From: an uncultured Lysobacterales bacterium
GTDB lineage: Bacteria > Pseudomonadota > Gammaproteobacteria > Xanthomonadales > SZUA-36
Assembly: GCA_937927755.1 (NCBI GenBank)
Contig: CALBDB010000119.1
Location: forward strand, 1-49,941
Length of the DNA stretch: 49,941 bases
Direction: 5' to 3'
The stretch's first letter is position 1, and each line of letters opens with the position of its first letter. Made by a program: the position numbers and the translations under genes. Below the pieces are notes generated by a model that made no database searches, was not told the origin of the DNA, and saw only the letters and a list, made by a program, of their open reading frames with translations. Below are positions 7,517 to 17,046 of this stretch, piece by piece.

Positions 7517-9513
7517 CGTTCGCGAACCTCCGGCCCCAGCGCTTCTTTCAGCGGGTCGAGGTGTCTCTCATAATTTCGCCACTGCTCTGTACTTTCCTTG
7601 TAGATCGGCCTGCGCACCTGTTCCGAACTGGGTGTCCGTACGGCCCGGTCAGTCTCGTAAAACCTCAGGCACTGTTCCTCAAAACCCAGTCCGCAATAAT
7701 CCAGTAGCGCGCGGATTTGCGTCTCGGTATCGGCAACCATTTCCTCGTACTGCACACGGTGCACCCGGCCGGGAAGTACGGCGTCCCAGTGGTCCATCAG
7801 CCTGACGTAGTCACGATAGTACTTGCCGATATCTTCAAGACCGTAGGTGAATGTCTGGCCGTTGGCGAACAATTGTTTATACCCCGAAAAACAGCCGCCC
7901 ATGGGGTGGCGTCTCGCGTCAATGATCTTGCTTTTGGGCAATATCAGGTGGATCAAGCCGATATGGCGGAAATTATTCGGCATCTTGTCGATAAAAAACG
8001 GTGTATCGCTGCGCTGAATACGCGTTGTTTCCAGGTAACTCTCACCCAGTTCCCGGAACTGCTCCTCCGTCATCCCAGCAAGACATTCCGGATACTTGCC
8101 CGATGGATTTTGCCGGGATTTTTCACCAAGTTTCCGGGAAATCGCGATGATGTCCTGTAGCTCCGATGTGCCTTCCACCTGTGAGTGGCTGGCTAAAATC
8201 TGTTCAAGCAAGGTTGAGCCGGCACGTGGCAGACCGACGATGAATATCGGATCAGGCGCCTGGCAACCCCCGCCTTCGCGTTGCTCAATAAACTCCTTGT
8301 TGAAGACCCTGACCTGGCGCACGGCCTCGAATACGTTGATCTTGGGGTTATGCCGGTGCTCGATCCGCCGGATCGCATTGCCACGCCGGTAAAACCGGAA
8401 GGACTCATCAAACTCTCCGCGATCTTCCAGTGCTTTGCCCAAGGCGAATGCCAGGTGTGACTGGTCGTCGGCATCACCGCCTTCTGCGGTGACCTGTTTC
8501 CGCATGTCTTCGATGTCATCGTCACTGAACCGAAAAGTCTTCAGATTGGCAAGGCTCCAGTAAGCCTCGCCTACTTCCGGGCTCAATCGGATACATTTCC
8601 TGTAAGCCTCGATGGACTCGTCGAGCCGGCCAACCGTTTTAAGTGTGTGACCGTAGCTCATCTGGGCTCTTGCCTGGCTGGGGTAATTCTTAAGCACTTT
8701 TTCATAAATCTCGAGTGCTTCTGCATGGTCCCCTATCCGGACCAGGATTGAGGCCTTGAGGGTCAGGAAATTGGGGTTGTTTGGCTCATGCCTCAGCAAT
8801 TTTTCAGCTTCCGACATCGCTGCTTCGGGCTTTTGCAGCCGCACCAGCAGTGTTGCATAACTGTGCCTGGCCGCATGGAAATCGGGCGCCAGTTCCAGGC
8901 ACCGCTCCAGCAGGTTGCTGGCATCCTTTAATTGACCCAGCCTGACACCGATATCGGCAAGTACACGGATTGCGGATACATCCACGGGATATTTCTTTAG
9001 CAATTCGCGGACAATTTTTTCTGCCTTGGCCAGTTTATTTTCGCGTAAAAGCTTCACGGCCTCGACCAGTTCCGGATGACGGGTCGAGAGTTCAAAATGC
9101 CGTTCAAAAGCCTGGCGGCTTCCCTCCTCGTCACCGGCTACCTTTAACTGGTGCCCAAGGCTTTGCCACGAAGCAGCGTGCTTCGGATCCAGCTTGACTG
9201 CCCTGCGAAGGGACTTGACCGCCTCGTCACCGCGCCCCACTGCACCAAGGCATTGCGCCATTTCATGTAGAAAGTCCGGTGAGTCACTGTACTCTGCAAA
9301 CAGGGGGGTTAAAACTTCGAGTCCTTTTTGTGGCATTGTCTGCAGGCGGTAAGCAGTGGCCAGTATCCTTTTTGCCTGGGGTGTATCGGGGTAAACCTTC
9401 AGTATTTCACCTACCTGTTCTTCAGCCAGGCGCGGGTCTCGCGAAAGCAGTTCAGCCGCATTCCTGAGCGCTGTTTGAATATCGCCTTTGTCAGATTCTC
9501 TGGGAGTTTTCAT
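7498..9513 (-). CDS. TPR-repeat sulfotransferase family protein
   Basis: A 671-residue protein in two halves. Residues about 15-400 are TPR-like helical repeats (for example HAASWQSLGHQLKVAGDEEG and SYGHTLKTVGRLDES). Residues about 420-660 are a sulfotransferase fold with the PAPS-binding P-loop GLPRAGSTLLEQ (427-438), followed by HSQVEGTSEL, and DKMPNNFRHIGLIHLILP and DARRHPMGGCFSGYKQLF further on. Family members transfer sulfate from PAPS, but the substrate here is unknown. There is no signal peptide or membrane segment, so it is cytoplasmic. It is divergent from the TonB receptor gene, 207 bases away, a pairing that hints at a shared role. Confidence 0.85.
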   Translation of the reverse strand: MKTPRESDKGDIQTALRNAAELLSRDPRLAEEQVGEILKVYPDTPQAKRILATAYRLQTMPQKGLEVLTPLFAEYSDSPDFLHEMAQCLGAVGRGDEAVKSLRRAVKLDPKHAASWQSLGHQLKVAGDEEGSRQAFERHFELSTRHPELVEAVKLLRENKLAKAEKIVRELLKKYPVDVSAIRVLADIGVRLGQLKDASNLLERCLELAPDFHAARHSYATLLVRLQKPEAAMSEAEKLLRHEPNNPNFLTLKASILVRIGDHAEALEIYEKVLKNYPSQARAQMSYGHTLKTVGRLDESIEAYRKCIRLSPEVGEAYWSLANLKTFRFSDDDIEDMRKQVTAEGGDADDQSHLAFALGKALEDRGEFDESFRFYRRGNAIRRIEHRHNPKINVFEAVRQVRVFNKEFIEQREGGGCQAPDPIFIVGLPRAGSTLLEQILASHSQVEGTSELQDIIAISRKLGEKSRQNPSGKYPECLAGMTEEQFRELGESYLETTRIQRSDTPFFIDKMPNNFRHIGLIHLILPKSKIIDARRHPMGGCFSGYKQLFANGQTFTYGLEDIGKYYRDYVRLMDHWDAVLPGRVHRVQYEEMVADTETQIRALLDYCGLGFEEQCLRFYETDRAVRTPSSEQVRRPIYKESTEQWRNYERHLDPLKEALGPEVRERYSVEM

Positions 9514-9710
9514 AAGCTACATTATCCACAAATATGCCGCGGACGGCCGTGATTTAGCGCTTTTTAGCACGGCTAACAAATGTTCGTATTGCATGTTAAA
9601 GGAATTCTCAAAAATAACCTGCTAGTATGTTCTTGAATACGCGTTGAAAAAATAAAAATATACTTTTACAGACCCTCGTCTGAAGAGCAAGCAAACAGCA
9701 ATTTTACGCA

Positions 9711-9715
9711 GGAGG
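9711..9715 (+). promoter_or_regulatory. Ribosome binding site fixing the GTG start of the TonB receptor
   Basis: GGAGG is followed by five bases and then GTG 9721. This is among the strongest Shine-Dalgarno sequences in the window, and it supports a GTG start that also places the signal peptide correctly. Confidence 0.7.
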
Positions 9716-9720
9716 ATCAA

Positions 9721-12153
9721 GTGAGGACGTTCAAAAGAAAACAATTAGCACAGTCAATCTCCATGGCGCTGGTGGGCTCAGTCGTCGCTGCAACGGTCGT
9801 AATGCCAGCACAGGCACAAGACAATACGGCCCAGCTTGAAGAAGTGATCGTTACCGCGCAAAAACGCGAACAAAATATGCAGGATGTAGCCCTTTCAATC
9901 CAGGTCCTGGGTAACCAGCAACTTGAGGAATTGAATGTCCGGTCGTTTGACGACTTCATTAATTTCCTGCCAACTGTTTCATACACTGCCCAGGGCGGAC
10001 CTGGCGGCCCTGGCTTTGGCCAGGTTTACATGCGCGGTATCGCCAGTGGCGGTGATGGAAATCACTCCGCTTCCATGCCCAGTGTCGGCTATTACCTGGA
10101 CGAGCAACCTGTAACCACGATCAACCAGGTCCTGGATATCCATATGTACGATATCGCCCGTGTTGAAACACTGGCCGGCCCGCAAGGCACATTTTACGGC
10201 CAGGGCAGCCAGTCGGGCACTATCCGTATTATCACCAACAAGCCTGAGATCGGTGTATCCTTGGGCGGCTATGACCTGGAAGTCAACACGGTCAAAAGCG
10301 GCGACATGGGCTATGACCTGAATGGCTTCTGGAACTTCCCGATTGGTGAACGCGCCGCGATCAGGCTGGTGGCCTGGCACAAGGAAGTTGGCGGCTATAT
10401 TGACCAGGTGCCCACCACCATGCACTTCCCTGGCCCACAAGCCTATACCGTCGATAATTCGGATTTTACCGGCAAGGACGACAACTCGGTTACGACCAGT
10501 GGTCTGCGTGCATTACTCAAAGTTGACCTGAACGACAACTGGTCCATCACACCGGGCATCATGGCTCAGAATTCTGATCACGATGGCTACTTTCATCACA
10601 ACCCGGAATTCTTTGGCGACCTGGAAACCGGCCACCTCTGGCCAGCTTCCGGCGAAGATGACTGGTACCAGGCCACACTGACACTGAATGGCAGTATCGG
10701 TGATGTCGATATGGTTTATGCGGGTGCATACCTGGACCGGCAACAGGACTACCAGTACGACTACAGTGATTATACCGAGTACTGGGCCTATTACCTTACC
10801 AACCCCGATTACTATGAAGCCCCTGGCTACTGTGTGTACTACAACGACGCAGGTGACTGCGCCGTTGGAACACAATACGTAGACGCCCAGAACGATTTCA
10901 CCCGCCAGAGCCATGAACTGCGCTTCCAATCCGCTGCGGATCAACGCCTGCGCTGGACCGGCGGCCTGTTCTATCAAACCCAGAAGCACTCATTCGACCT
11001 GCAGTACACCGTTCCTGATTCGGCCGTTGCCACATCGGTGGTCGAAGGGGGCAACGTGGTGTGGCAGACCAAGCAGGTCCGCGAAGACCGGGATACGGCC
11101 GCTTTTGGCGAACTGACCTTCGACTTCACTGACAAGTTCTCGGGCACAATTGGCGCCAGGTATTTCGAATACGAAAATTCACTCTATGGTTTCAATGGTT
11201 TCCTGCGGCACTGTACCGGGCAATACATCGACGGTGAATTTGTCGAAATACCTGCCGATGAAGGCGGCGAGATTCAGTATCCCTGCTTCAATACACGGAT
11301 ACTGGATGACGTGGCCAAGGGCGATGACTGGGCCTTCAAGGGCAATCTCGAATATCGTTTTGATACTAACAAGATGATTTATGTCACATGGTCGGAAGGC
11401 TTCAGGGCCGGCGGTGTAAACCGCGCAAGGGTTGAGGGTATTCCCAAGTATGATCCTGATTTTGTCACCAACTACGAGTTCGGCTGGAAGACAGTCCTGG
11501 CCGATGGCGCGGTCCGGTTTAACGGTGCGGTGTATATCCTTGACTGGGATAATTTCCAGTTTGGTTTCCTCGACTTCGAAGTTTCCAACCTGACCATTGT
11601 TCAGAATGTCGGTAACTCACAGACCAAGGGTGTGGAATGGGATCTGGCCTGGGCAGTGAATGACAAAAATACCTTGAGCTTCGCCGGATCCTATAACGAC
11701 GCTGAACTGAAAACCAATTTCTGGCGCACACAGGATCTCGAAGATGCAGGCGAGCCGCCTAACGCACCGAAAGGCACACCCATGCCCTACGTGCCAAAGT
11801 GGCAGTTGACCGGTATCTGGCGTAGTAATTTCGATGTAGGCTCCCTGCCCTCTTTCTTCCAGGCCGCCCTTTCCTACACCGGCGCGCGCTGGAATGACCT
11901 GGATACGCTCAACGTTCCTGCCAGGCGAAAGATGGATGACTATACGTTGTTGAACCTTTCCACCGGTATAGAGAAAGATAACTGGACGCTTTCCCTGTAC
12001 GTCAACAACGTATTCGACGAGCGTGCACAGATAGATATCGAAGACCCGGGTTATGGTGGCCTGCCGAATCTCCAGCGGCCACCGGGACACAAGTGGACCA
12101 CTGTTACCAACCGGCCACGGTCGTTTGGTATTCGTTTCGGCCAGAGGTTCTGA
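9721..12153 (+). CDS. TonB-dependent outer membrane receptor
   Basis: An 810-residue outer-membrane active transporter of the large iron-complex-receptor-like family. The signal peptide covers residues 1-32 (cleavage after PAQA). A TonB-box/plug entry follows (LEEVIVTAQKREQNMQDV), then the plug domain with VYMRGIASGG and VETLAGPQGTFYGQGSQSG. The 22-strand barrel includes SEGFRAGGVNRAR and FDERAQ and ends in the terminal aromatic GQRF. An extracellular stretch around residues 340-385 is very Tyr/Asp-rich and has two cysteines. The substrate is unknown; relatives import siderophores, vitamins, sugars or aromatic and steroid-like compounds. It stands alone between the divergent sulfotransferase and a terminator. 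Confidence 0.93.
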   Translation: MRTFKRKQLAQSISMALVGSVVAATVVMPAQAQDNTAQLEEVIVTAQKREQNMQDVALSIQVLGNQQLEELNVRSFDDFINFLPTVSYTAQGGPGGPGFGQVYMRGIASGGDGNHSASMPSVGYYLDEQPVTTINQVLDIHMYDIARVETLAGPQGTFYGQGSQSGTIRIITNKPEIGVSLGGYDLEVNTVKSGDMGYDLNGFWNFPIGERAAIRLVAWHKEVGGYIDQVPTTMHFPGPQAYTVDNSDFTGKDDNSVTTSGLRALLKVDLNDNWSITPGIMAQNSDHDGYFHHNPEFFGDLETGHLWPASGEDDWYQATLTLNGSIGDVDMVYAGAYLDRQQDYQYDYSDYTEYWAYYLTNPDYYEAPGYCVYYNDAGDCAVGTQYVDAQNDFTRQSHELRFQSAADQRLRWTGGLFYQTQKHSFDLQYTVPDSAVATSVVEGGNVVWQTKQVREDRDTAAFGELTFDFTDKFSGTIGARYFEYENSLYGFNGFLRHCTGQYIDGEFVEIPADEGGEIQYPCFNTRILDDVAKGDDWAFKGNLEYRFDTNKMIYVTWSEGFRAGGVNRARVEGIPKYDPDFVTNYEFGWKTVLADGAVRFNGAVYILDWDNFQFGFLDFEVSNLTIVQNVGNSQTKGVEWDLAWAVNDKNTLSFAGSYNDAELKTNFWRTQDLEDAGEPPNAPKGTPMPYVPKWQLTGIWRSNFDVGSLPSFFQAALSYTGARWNDLDTLNVPARRKMDDYTLLNLSTGIEKDNWTLSLYVNNVFDERAQIDIEDPGYGGLPNLQRPPGHKWTTVTNRPRSFGIRFGQRF

Positions 12154-12167
12154 TCCCGTCATGAAAG

Positions 12168-12201
12168 ACCGCGGCTGGTTTTAGCCGGCCGCGGTTTTTT
12201 T
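12168..12201 (+). terminator. Rho-independent terminator of the TonB receptor gene
   Basis: An 8-bp perfect stem ACCGCGGC (12168-12175) / GCCGCGGT (12188-12195) with a 12-base loop runs directly into seven T residues. It begins 15 bases after the stop codon. Confidence 0.88.
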
Positions 12202-12342
12202 ATGGAAGAACGGTTTCAAGCGGCAGCACTCTGCGCGTGCCTGTAGTTCAAACCCGCTCACGCCCCGTGATACAGTTAACCGGCAAACACTTTTTTATTT
12301 CCATTCTCATGAATGGAGAGCCATTGCTGACAAACTGCTTTC

Positions 12343-13590
12343 ATGGCCACAAATACAGACAATAAGAGATCGCCCCAATGGCTGGCCCTGCACTTTCCAC
12401 AGCCGGCGGACCAGGCCAACCTGGAGCGTCTCGCTGCCTGGTGTTACCAGTACAGCAGCCAGGTCTGTATTGCCGCTCAGCATAATGGCCTGTTGCTGGA
12501 AGTCGCCGCCAGTCGGCGTTTGTTTGGCAATGCCGAAACATTGGCCGGACGCATCTGTACAGAACTTGAACATCTCGGCTACCGTGTCATCAGCGGCAGC
12601 GCACCCACGCCGGAAGCAGCGCACCTCGGGGCCAGGCACGGTTTTCACATACATACGCCCGGCGACATACGCAAAAGCATCGGTGTGCTCCGCATCGACA
12701 GCCTGAACCTCCACAGCACATCCGTACAGGCCTTGCAAAAAACGGGATTTCGCACCGTTGCCGAGGTGCTCCGCTTACCACGCAAGGCTTTGACACGGCG
12801 ACTGGGGGTGGCAACAAGTGATTACCTGGATCGCCTGCTTGGCCAGCGCCCCGACCCCTGCAAGGTATTCCGTCCGCCGGACAGTTTCTCGGCCGGTATT
12901 GATTTGCCGGATACAGCGCACACCCAGGGTCTGCTCTTTCCCCTGAAACGACTGGTGCAGGAACTATGCGGGGTGTTGCGCGCCCGCGACCACGGTATAC
13001 AGACTCTGCAGGTTTGCTTGCAGATGGGTGAAGCCTCGCAAACCATCGGCCTGAACCTGCAGCGGGCGACACGCTCCGAATCCCATCTGGTGATGTTATT
13101 GCGCGAGCGTCTGGAACGTCTGCAACTGCCCTGCCCGGTGCGCCATATCCGTTTGCAGGCACCGCATTTCCTGCCCTGCGCGGCGATCCAGGATGGTTTG
13201 TTAAAAGAAGCAGGCAAGCCCTCTATGGAAATGGACAATACCGTTATCGAACGTCTGCAGGCCAGGTTGGGGAAAGGGTCTGTCAGGGGGATCAGGGGCC
13301 TGCAGGATTACCGCCCCGAGTACAGCTGGTCGTGGCGGGAACCGGATGATCCAGCCACCTGCACCACGCAACCGGGCAGGCCGGCCTGGCTGTTTCCCGA
13401 ACCGCAACACTGCCGGATCGACAACTACCGGATACTGGCTGGTCCCGAGCGTATAGAGTCCGGCTGGTGGGACGGCCGCGACTGCCGCAGGGATTACTTC
13501 GTTGTGCGGGATTCGAGCGGCAGCACCCTGTGGGCTTTTCGTGAATACAAACCCCGCCCCGGTTGGTATTTGCACGGTTTATTCTCATAA
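12343..13590 (+). CDS. imuB: ImuB-like Y-family polymerase homologue (mutasome adaptor)
   Basis: This 415-residue protein resembles ImuB, a catalytically inactive Y-family polymerase that links the error-prone polymerase DnaE2 (ImuC) to the sliding clamp. The N-terminal SPQWLALHFPQ stands where active Y-family enzymes carry catalytic acids, and no such triad is seen. LLLEVAASRRLFG, ISGSAPTPEAAHLGAR, TVAEVLRLPRKALTRRLG, YLDRLLGQRPDP and the C-terminal DYRPEYSW and GRDCRRDYFVV are family features. I see no canonical QLxLF clamp motif. No imuA lies upstream, and no LexA box was found before it; dnaE2 is 5.4 kb away. GC content and style match the neighbours. Confidence 0.82.
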   Translation: MATNTDNKRSPQWLALHFPQPADQANLERLAAWCYQYSSQVCIAAQHNGLLLEVAASRRLFGNAETLAGRICTELEHLGYRVISGSAPTPEAAHLGARHGFHIHTPGDIRKSIGVLRIDSLNLHSTSVQALQKTGFRTVAEVLRLPRKALTRRLGVATSDYLDRLLGQRPDPCKVFRPPDSFSAGIDLPDTAHTQGLLFPLKRLVQELCGVLRARDHGIQTLQVCLQMGEASQTIGLNLQRATRSESHLVMLLRERLERLQLPCPVRHIRLQAPHFLPCAAIQDGLLKEAGKPSMEMDNTVIERLQARLGKGSVRGIRGLQDYRPEYSWSWREPDDPATCTTQPGRPAWLFPEPQHCRIDNYRILAGPERIESGWWDGRDCRRDYFVVRDSSGSTLWAFREYKPRPGWYLHGLFS

Positions 13591-13640
13591 AATGCCTATA
13601 ATGGAGGGGGGCCAATAAACACCATGAAGAAAGAAACACC

Positions 13641-14267
13641 ATGAATGCGCTCGGCAAACTATTCCTGAAGGGTTTGGTGGTTGTTATACCCGTCACACTG
13701 ACGCTCGCAATCTTGTGGTGGGTGGCCGCGAGTGCAGAGCGGTTACTGGGCGTTGTACTGAAATTTATCCTGCCCGCCGGCTGGTATGTGCCGGGCATGG
13801 GGCTGATAGCCGGTCTTGCCCTGATTGTATTGATCGGCCTGCTTTCACATGTCCTGATTTTTCAGAAGCTGTTCAATCTCGGTGAAGCCATCTTCCACCG
13901 CCTGCCGCTGGTCAAGACCATTTACACCGCCATCAAGGATTTTATTGATTATTTGAACCCGGATAAAAAAAATGAAATGGGTAAGGTCGTGATGGTGCAA
14001 CTCCCCGGCCAGGCATTCCAGTTGATCGGATTTGTGACACGCGAGCAATTTGATGACCTGCCATTTACACCAACAGCCGAAGACCCGGTGGCTGTATACA
14101 TGCCAATGAGTTACCAGATCGGCGGCTACACCCTGTTTCTGCCGCGCAATTGCCTGACACCGCTGGATATACCATTCGAGCAGGGAATGAAGCTGGTTTT
14201 GACCGGAGCGGTCACCAAGGACGTAGAAAAAACCGATATAAGCAGCGGCGAAGCCGATAATCCCTGA
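13641..14267 (+). CDS. DUF502 family inner-membrane protein
   Basis: A 208-residue protein. It begins with a transmembrane segment (residues about 8-30, LKGLVVVIPVTLTLAILWWV), has a second near 50-72 (GMGLIAGLALIVLIGLLSHV), then the conserved LPLVKTIYTAIKDFIDYL. A soluble C-terminal part contains VVMVQLPG, IGFVTRE and the YMPMSYQIGGYTLFLPR block. These mark DUF502, a widespread bacterial family of unknown function. Start is ATG 13641, which overlaps the stop of a tiny six-codon frame (13624-13644). It converges on coaX with 16 bases between the stops. Confidence 0.88.
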   Translation: MNALGKLFLKGLVVVIPVTLTLAILWWVAASAERLLGVVLKFILPAGWYVPGMGLIAGLALIVLIGLLSHVLIFQKLFNLGEAIFHRLPLVKTIYTAIKDFIDYLNPDKKNEMGKVVMVQLPGQAFQLIGFVTREQFDDLPFTPTAEDPVAVYMPMSYQIGGYTLFLPRNCLTPLDIPFEQGMKLVLTGAVTKDVEKTDISSGEADNP

Positions 14268-14283
14268 ACCAGGAAATTTCCGG

Positions 14284-15063
14284 CTAAAGCCTGTCGGCGT
14301 TCAACTCCAATACCGCCAACAGGCCACGCAGCACCAGGTCCGGCATGACCTGGTCAAACAGACCGGTCCCGCCGAATAAGGACGCAAACCCACCGGTAGC
14401 AATTACCCGGGGACGCTGCCCACCAAATTCTTCCAGCTGAATCCTGTGGATGATTTCATGCAGGGCTCCGAGGTGACCAAAGAATAGCCCGGACTGGATA
14501 CTGTCAGCAGTGGTGCGGCCGAGACAGATATCCTTGCGGGTAATTTCGACCGAACCGAGCTTCGATGTACCGCTTTCCAGCGCCTGCATCGACATTTTCA
14601 GCCCTGGCAGGATAACGCCACCCTTGTAGGAATGATCCTTGCCGACCGCGCACAGGGTAGTTGCGGTGCCCAGGTCTACGATCACGAGGTTCTCCCCAGG
14701 GTGCAGGGCAATCCCGCCAACGGCATTGGCAATGCGGTCAGCGCCCACTTCCAGCGGGTTTCTGTACTGGATTTTCATGCCGGTTTTAACGCCGGCCTGG
14801 AGGATGAAAGGACGAATAGCAAAATATTTCTGGCAGGCCGCCGAAATTGCATAAACCATCTCCGGCACCACGCTGCACAGGGCAATTTCGGCAACACGGT
14901 TGGGATCGAGATCGTTCTCCCGTAGCACGGAACGGAAAAACAGGCCGTATTCATCCGATGACGAACCCAGTTTCGACGCCTTGCGAAAGGTCAACAGTGC
15001 ACGGCCGGATTCGAACACACCACCGTAAATATGGCTATTACCAACATCCAGGCAAAGTTTCAT
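14284..15063 (-). CDS. coaX: Type III pantothenate kinase
   Basis: This phosphorylates pantothenate with ATP, the first committed step to CoA. The 259-residue protein has the CoaX-type ASKHA fold: the phosphate loop CLDVGNSH near the N-terminus, NPLEVGADRIANAVG with catalytic Asp109, VIVDLGTATTLCAV, and RVIATGGFASLFG. It is the last gene of the pan-coa run; its ATG overlaps the coaBC stop (ATGA). CoaX enzymes are not inhibited by CoA and often require a monovalent cation. Confidence 0.95.
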   Translation of the reverse strand: MKLCLDVGNSHIYGGVFESGRALLTFRKASKLGSSSDEYGLFFRSVLRENDLDPNRVAEIALCSVVPEMVYAISAACQKYFAIRPFILQAGVKTGMKIQYRNPLEVGADRIANAVGGIALHPGENLVIVDLGTATTLCAVGKDHSYKGGVILPGLKMSMQALESGTSKLGSVEITRKDICLGRTTADSIQSGLFFGHLGALHEIIHRIQLEEFGGQRPRVIATGGFASLFGGTGLFDQVMPDLVLRGLLAVLELNADRL

Positions 15064-16304
15064 GGTGCTGTCTCCATCAATTTATTAATTGTTTTTGCCA
15101 ATGCTTCACCATCGGCACAATGTACCGGTTCCCTCATCGGGGCATATAGCTGGAAAGGATGCGCCTCGTGGCCGATTTCCGAAAGATCATTGTGAACCAC
15201 GGCGTCGATTTGCGGGTGATCAAGTTGTTTCCTGACCGCTGCAATACGTTGTTGCAAATCGTCGGTATCGGTCAGCTTGAACCCAATGACCATTAGCGAC
15301 GGGTTTCTGGACCATGATTTCAGCTGGTTCAATAATTTCGGGTTTTTTTTGAGACGCAGTAACAGATCAGACTCCGAGGACAGTTTCCCTCGCAGGTTTT
15401 CCAGCACGTCACCTCGCGATGTTTCAATACTGGCCAGGCTGAAGTCACTGACCGCCGCCGCGTGTATGACTACATCGTAGATACCGGACCCAAGCAATTC
15501 CCGCAAGCGGGCTTCCAGGTCTGCAAAACTGTAATAGGACACCATCCGCTCCACCGAGGCCGGCCTTATTGCGTCTTCGGCGCCCAGCCAGGTCAGCTCA
15601 TGTCCCGCGGCGATCAATTCTTCGGTAAGGCGCGCGGCGGTGCGGCCGCTGCTCATATTGCCAATATATCGAACAGAATCGATAGTTTCCCGGGTACCGC
15701 CGGCAGTCACCAAGACCCGTTTCCCTGTCTTTTTCTGATCAAAAGCCAACAGGCGTTCAACGGTTTCAAGTATTTCAGCTGGTTCCAGCATCCGGCCCTC
15801 ACCGTGTTCCCCGCACGCCAGTTGACCTTTACCCACCGGTAATACATGGATACCCCATCGCTTCAGTCGTCTTACGCTTTCGCGGGTCGCGGGATATCGC
15901 CACATACGCGTATTCATGGCCGGCACGATCACCATGGGTATACCCCGGCCGTAAGCAGCCTGCCACACGGTGCTTACAGCATCATCGGCAATTCCGGCGG
16001 ACAGCTTGTTGATCAGGTTTGAGGTGGCGGGCGCTGCAATGATGATATCCGCCCATTTTCCGAGCGAGATGTGTTCCATCTCGTGGCCGGGGGTGAAGAC
16101 ATTGTCAAAGACCATCCTGGCGCCAAGGTCGGCCAGCTCGGCATGACCGATAAACTCAGCGACGCTGCGGGTGCAGGCTACCCGCACCTCACTACCATGC
16201 TTTGTCCATGCCGAAACCAGGGATGAGGCCTTGCTGCACGCGATGGAACCCGACATCAACAACAGGATATTGGATCCGGAATTTTTACTTTCAGATTTCG
16301 ACAT
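15060..16304 (-). CDS. coaBC: Bifunctional phosphopantothenoylcysteine synthetase/decarboxylase
   Basis: This joins cysteine to 4'-phosphopantothenate and decarboxylates the product to 4'-phosphopantetheine. The N-terminal flavoprotein decarboxylase half (to about residue 185) shows LLLMSGSIACSKASSLV, ISLGKWADIIIAAPATSNLINK and the PAMNTRMW motif. The C-terminal synthetase half has VLVTAGGTRETIDSVRYI followed by NMSSG. I start at ATG 16304 (414 residues) rather than an upstream TTG at 16310. It overlaps the 3' end of panC by 14 bases, in line with coupled translation. Confidence 0.95.
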   Translation of the reverse strand: MSKSESKNSGSNILLLMSGSIACSKASSLVSAWTKHGSEVRVACTRSVAEFIGHAELADLGARMVFDNVFTPGHEMEHISLGKWADIIIAAPATSNLINKLSAGIADDAVSTVWQAAYGRGIPMVIVPAMNTRMWRYPATRESVRRLKRWGIHVLPVGKGQLACGEHGEGRMLEPAEILETVERLLAFDQKKTGKRVLVTAGGTRETIDSVRYIGNMSSGRTAARLTEELIAAGHELTWLGAEDAIRPASVERMVSYYSFADLEARLRELLGSGIYDVVIHAAAVSDFSLASIETSRGDVLENLRGKLSSESDLLLRLKKNPKLLNQLKSWSRNPSLMVIGFKLTDTDDLQQRIAAVRKQLDHPQIDAVVHNDLSEIGHEAHPFQLYAPMREPVHCADGEALAKTINKLMETAP

Positions 16305-17046
16305 TATCAATCAACCTCGTATTTCCAAGTTGTACCGCCGCCAGGCGACGATTGGCAATATCCTCTACGTAATCAACAGAAAAACCCAAATCGGCAAGGG
16401 TTTGGCTGGCCTCGGTTACCGTACGGCTGGATTTTAGCGTTGCGTAGAACCCTGCAGCCAATGCCCTCTGCCGACTGTTCAGACGCTGATTGCGTGAACT
16501 CATTGCCAGGCCATCGGCCTCACGAACCGTTTTGCAGGCAACAATGTTTACCGGCATGAAAAATGCTGACACCATGTCGTGGATCAGTTGCAACTGCTGG
16601 TAGTCCTTTTCGCCAAAGTAGGCGTTGTCGGGCCGGACCAGGTTCAACAGGCGCATCACCACGGTCAGCACACCGTCAAAATGACCCGGGCGATGGGCGC
16701 CGCATAAACGCCGGCTGAATTCAGCCTCACTGACCTTGAAACGATAATCATCGGCATAGATCTGCGCCGTGTCGGGTAACAGAACCGCAGCAACACCCGC
16801 TTTTTCCAGTATCTCGACATCTTTACCATCGTCGGCCGGATACGCTTCAAAATCAGCCTTGTCGTCGAATTGCTTTGGGTTGATGAATACACTGACCACT
16901 GTAACGACGTCCCGCGCAAGGCTTGCTTCGACCAGCGACAGGTGCCCCGGGTGCAAAGCGCCCATGGTCGGCACGAACCCTAACGGGCTTTCCTGCAGGC
17001 CGGCACGGTAAATTTTCCAATCGTCTATCGACTTAAAAATCTTCAT
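16291..17046 (-). CDS. panC: Pantothenate synthetase (pantoate--beta-alanine ligase)
   Basis: This condenses pantoate and beta-alanine using ATP to give pantothenate. The 251-residue protein (typical family length about 280) carries the HxGH-type signature in FVPTMGALHPGHLSLVEAS (H32, H35), FINPKQFDDKADFEAYP, the adenylate-site YFGEKDYQQLQLIHDMV and MSSRNQRL. The C-terminal domain is slightly short. Its start overlaps the panB stop (ATGA). The beta-alanine would come from PanP, encoded at 5873-7516. Confidence 0.95.
   Translation of the reverse strand: MKIFKSIDDWKIYRAGLQESPLGFVPTMGALHPGHLSLVEASLARDVVTVVSVFINPKQFDDKADFEAYPADDGKDVEILEKAGVAAVLLPDTAQIYADDYRFKVSEAEFSRRLCGAHRPGHFDGVLTVVMRLLNLVRPDNAYFGEKDYQQLQLIHDMVSAFFMPVNIVACKTVREADGLAMSSRNQRLNSRQRALAAGFYATLKSSRTVTEASQTLADLGFSVDYVEDIANRRLAAVQLGNTRLIDNVEI

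Noticed and set aside
12202-12342. LexA box upstream of imuB
   Set aside because: CTGT and ACAG words occur but are 27 bases apart rather than 8; no site supported.
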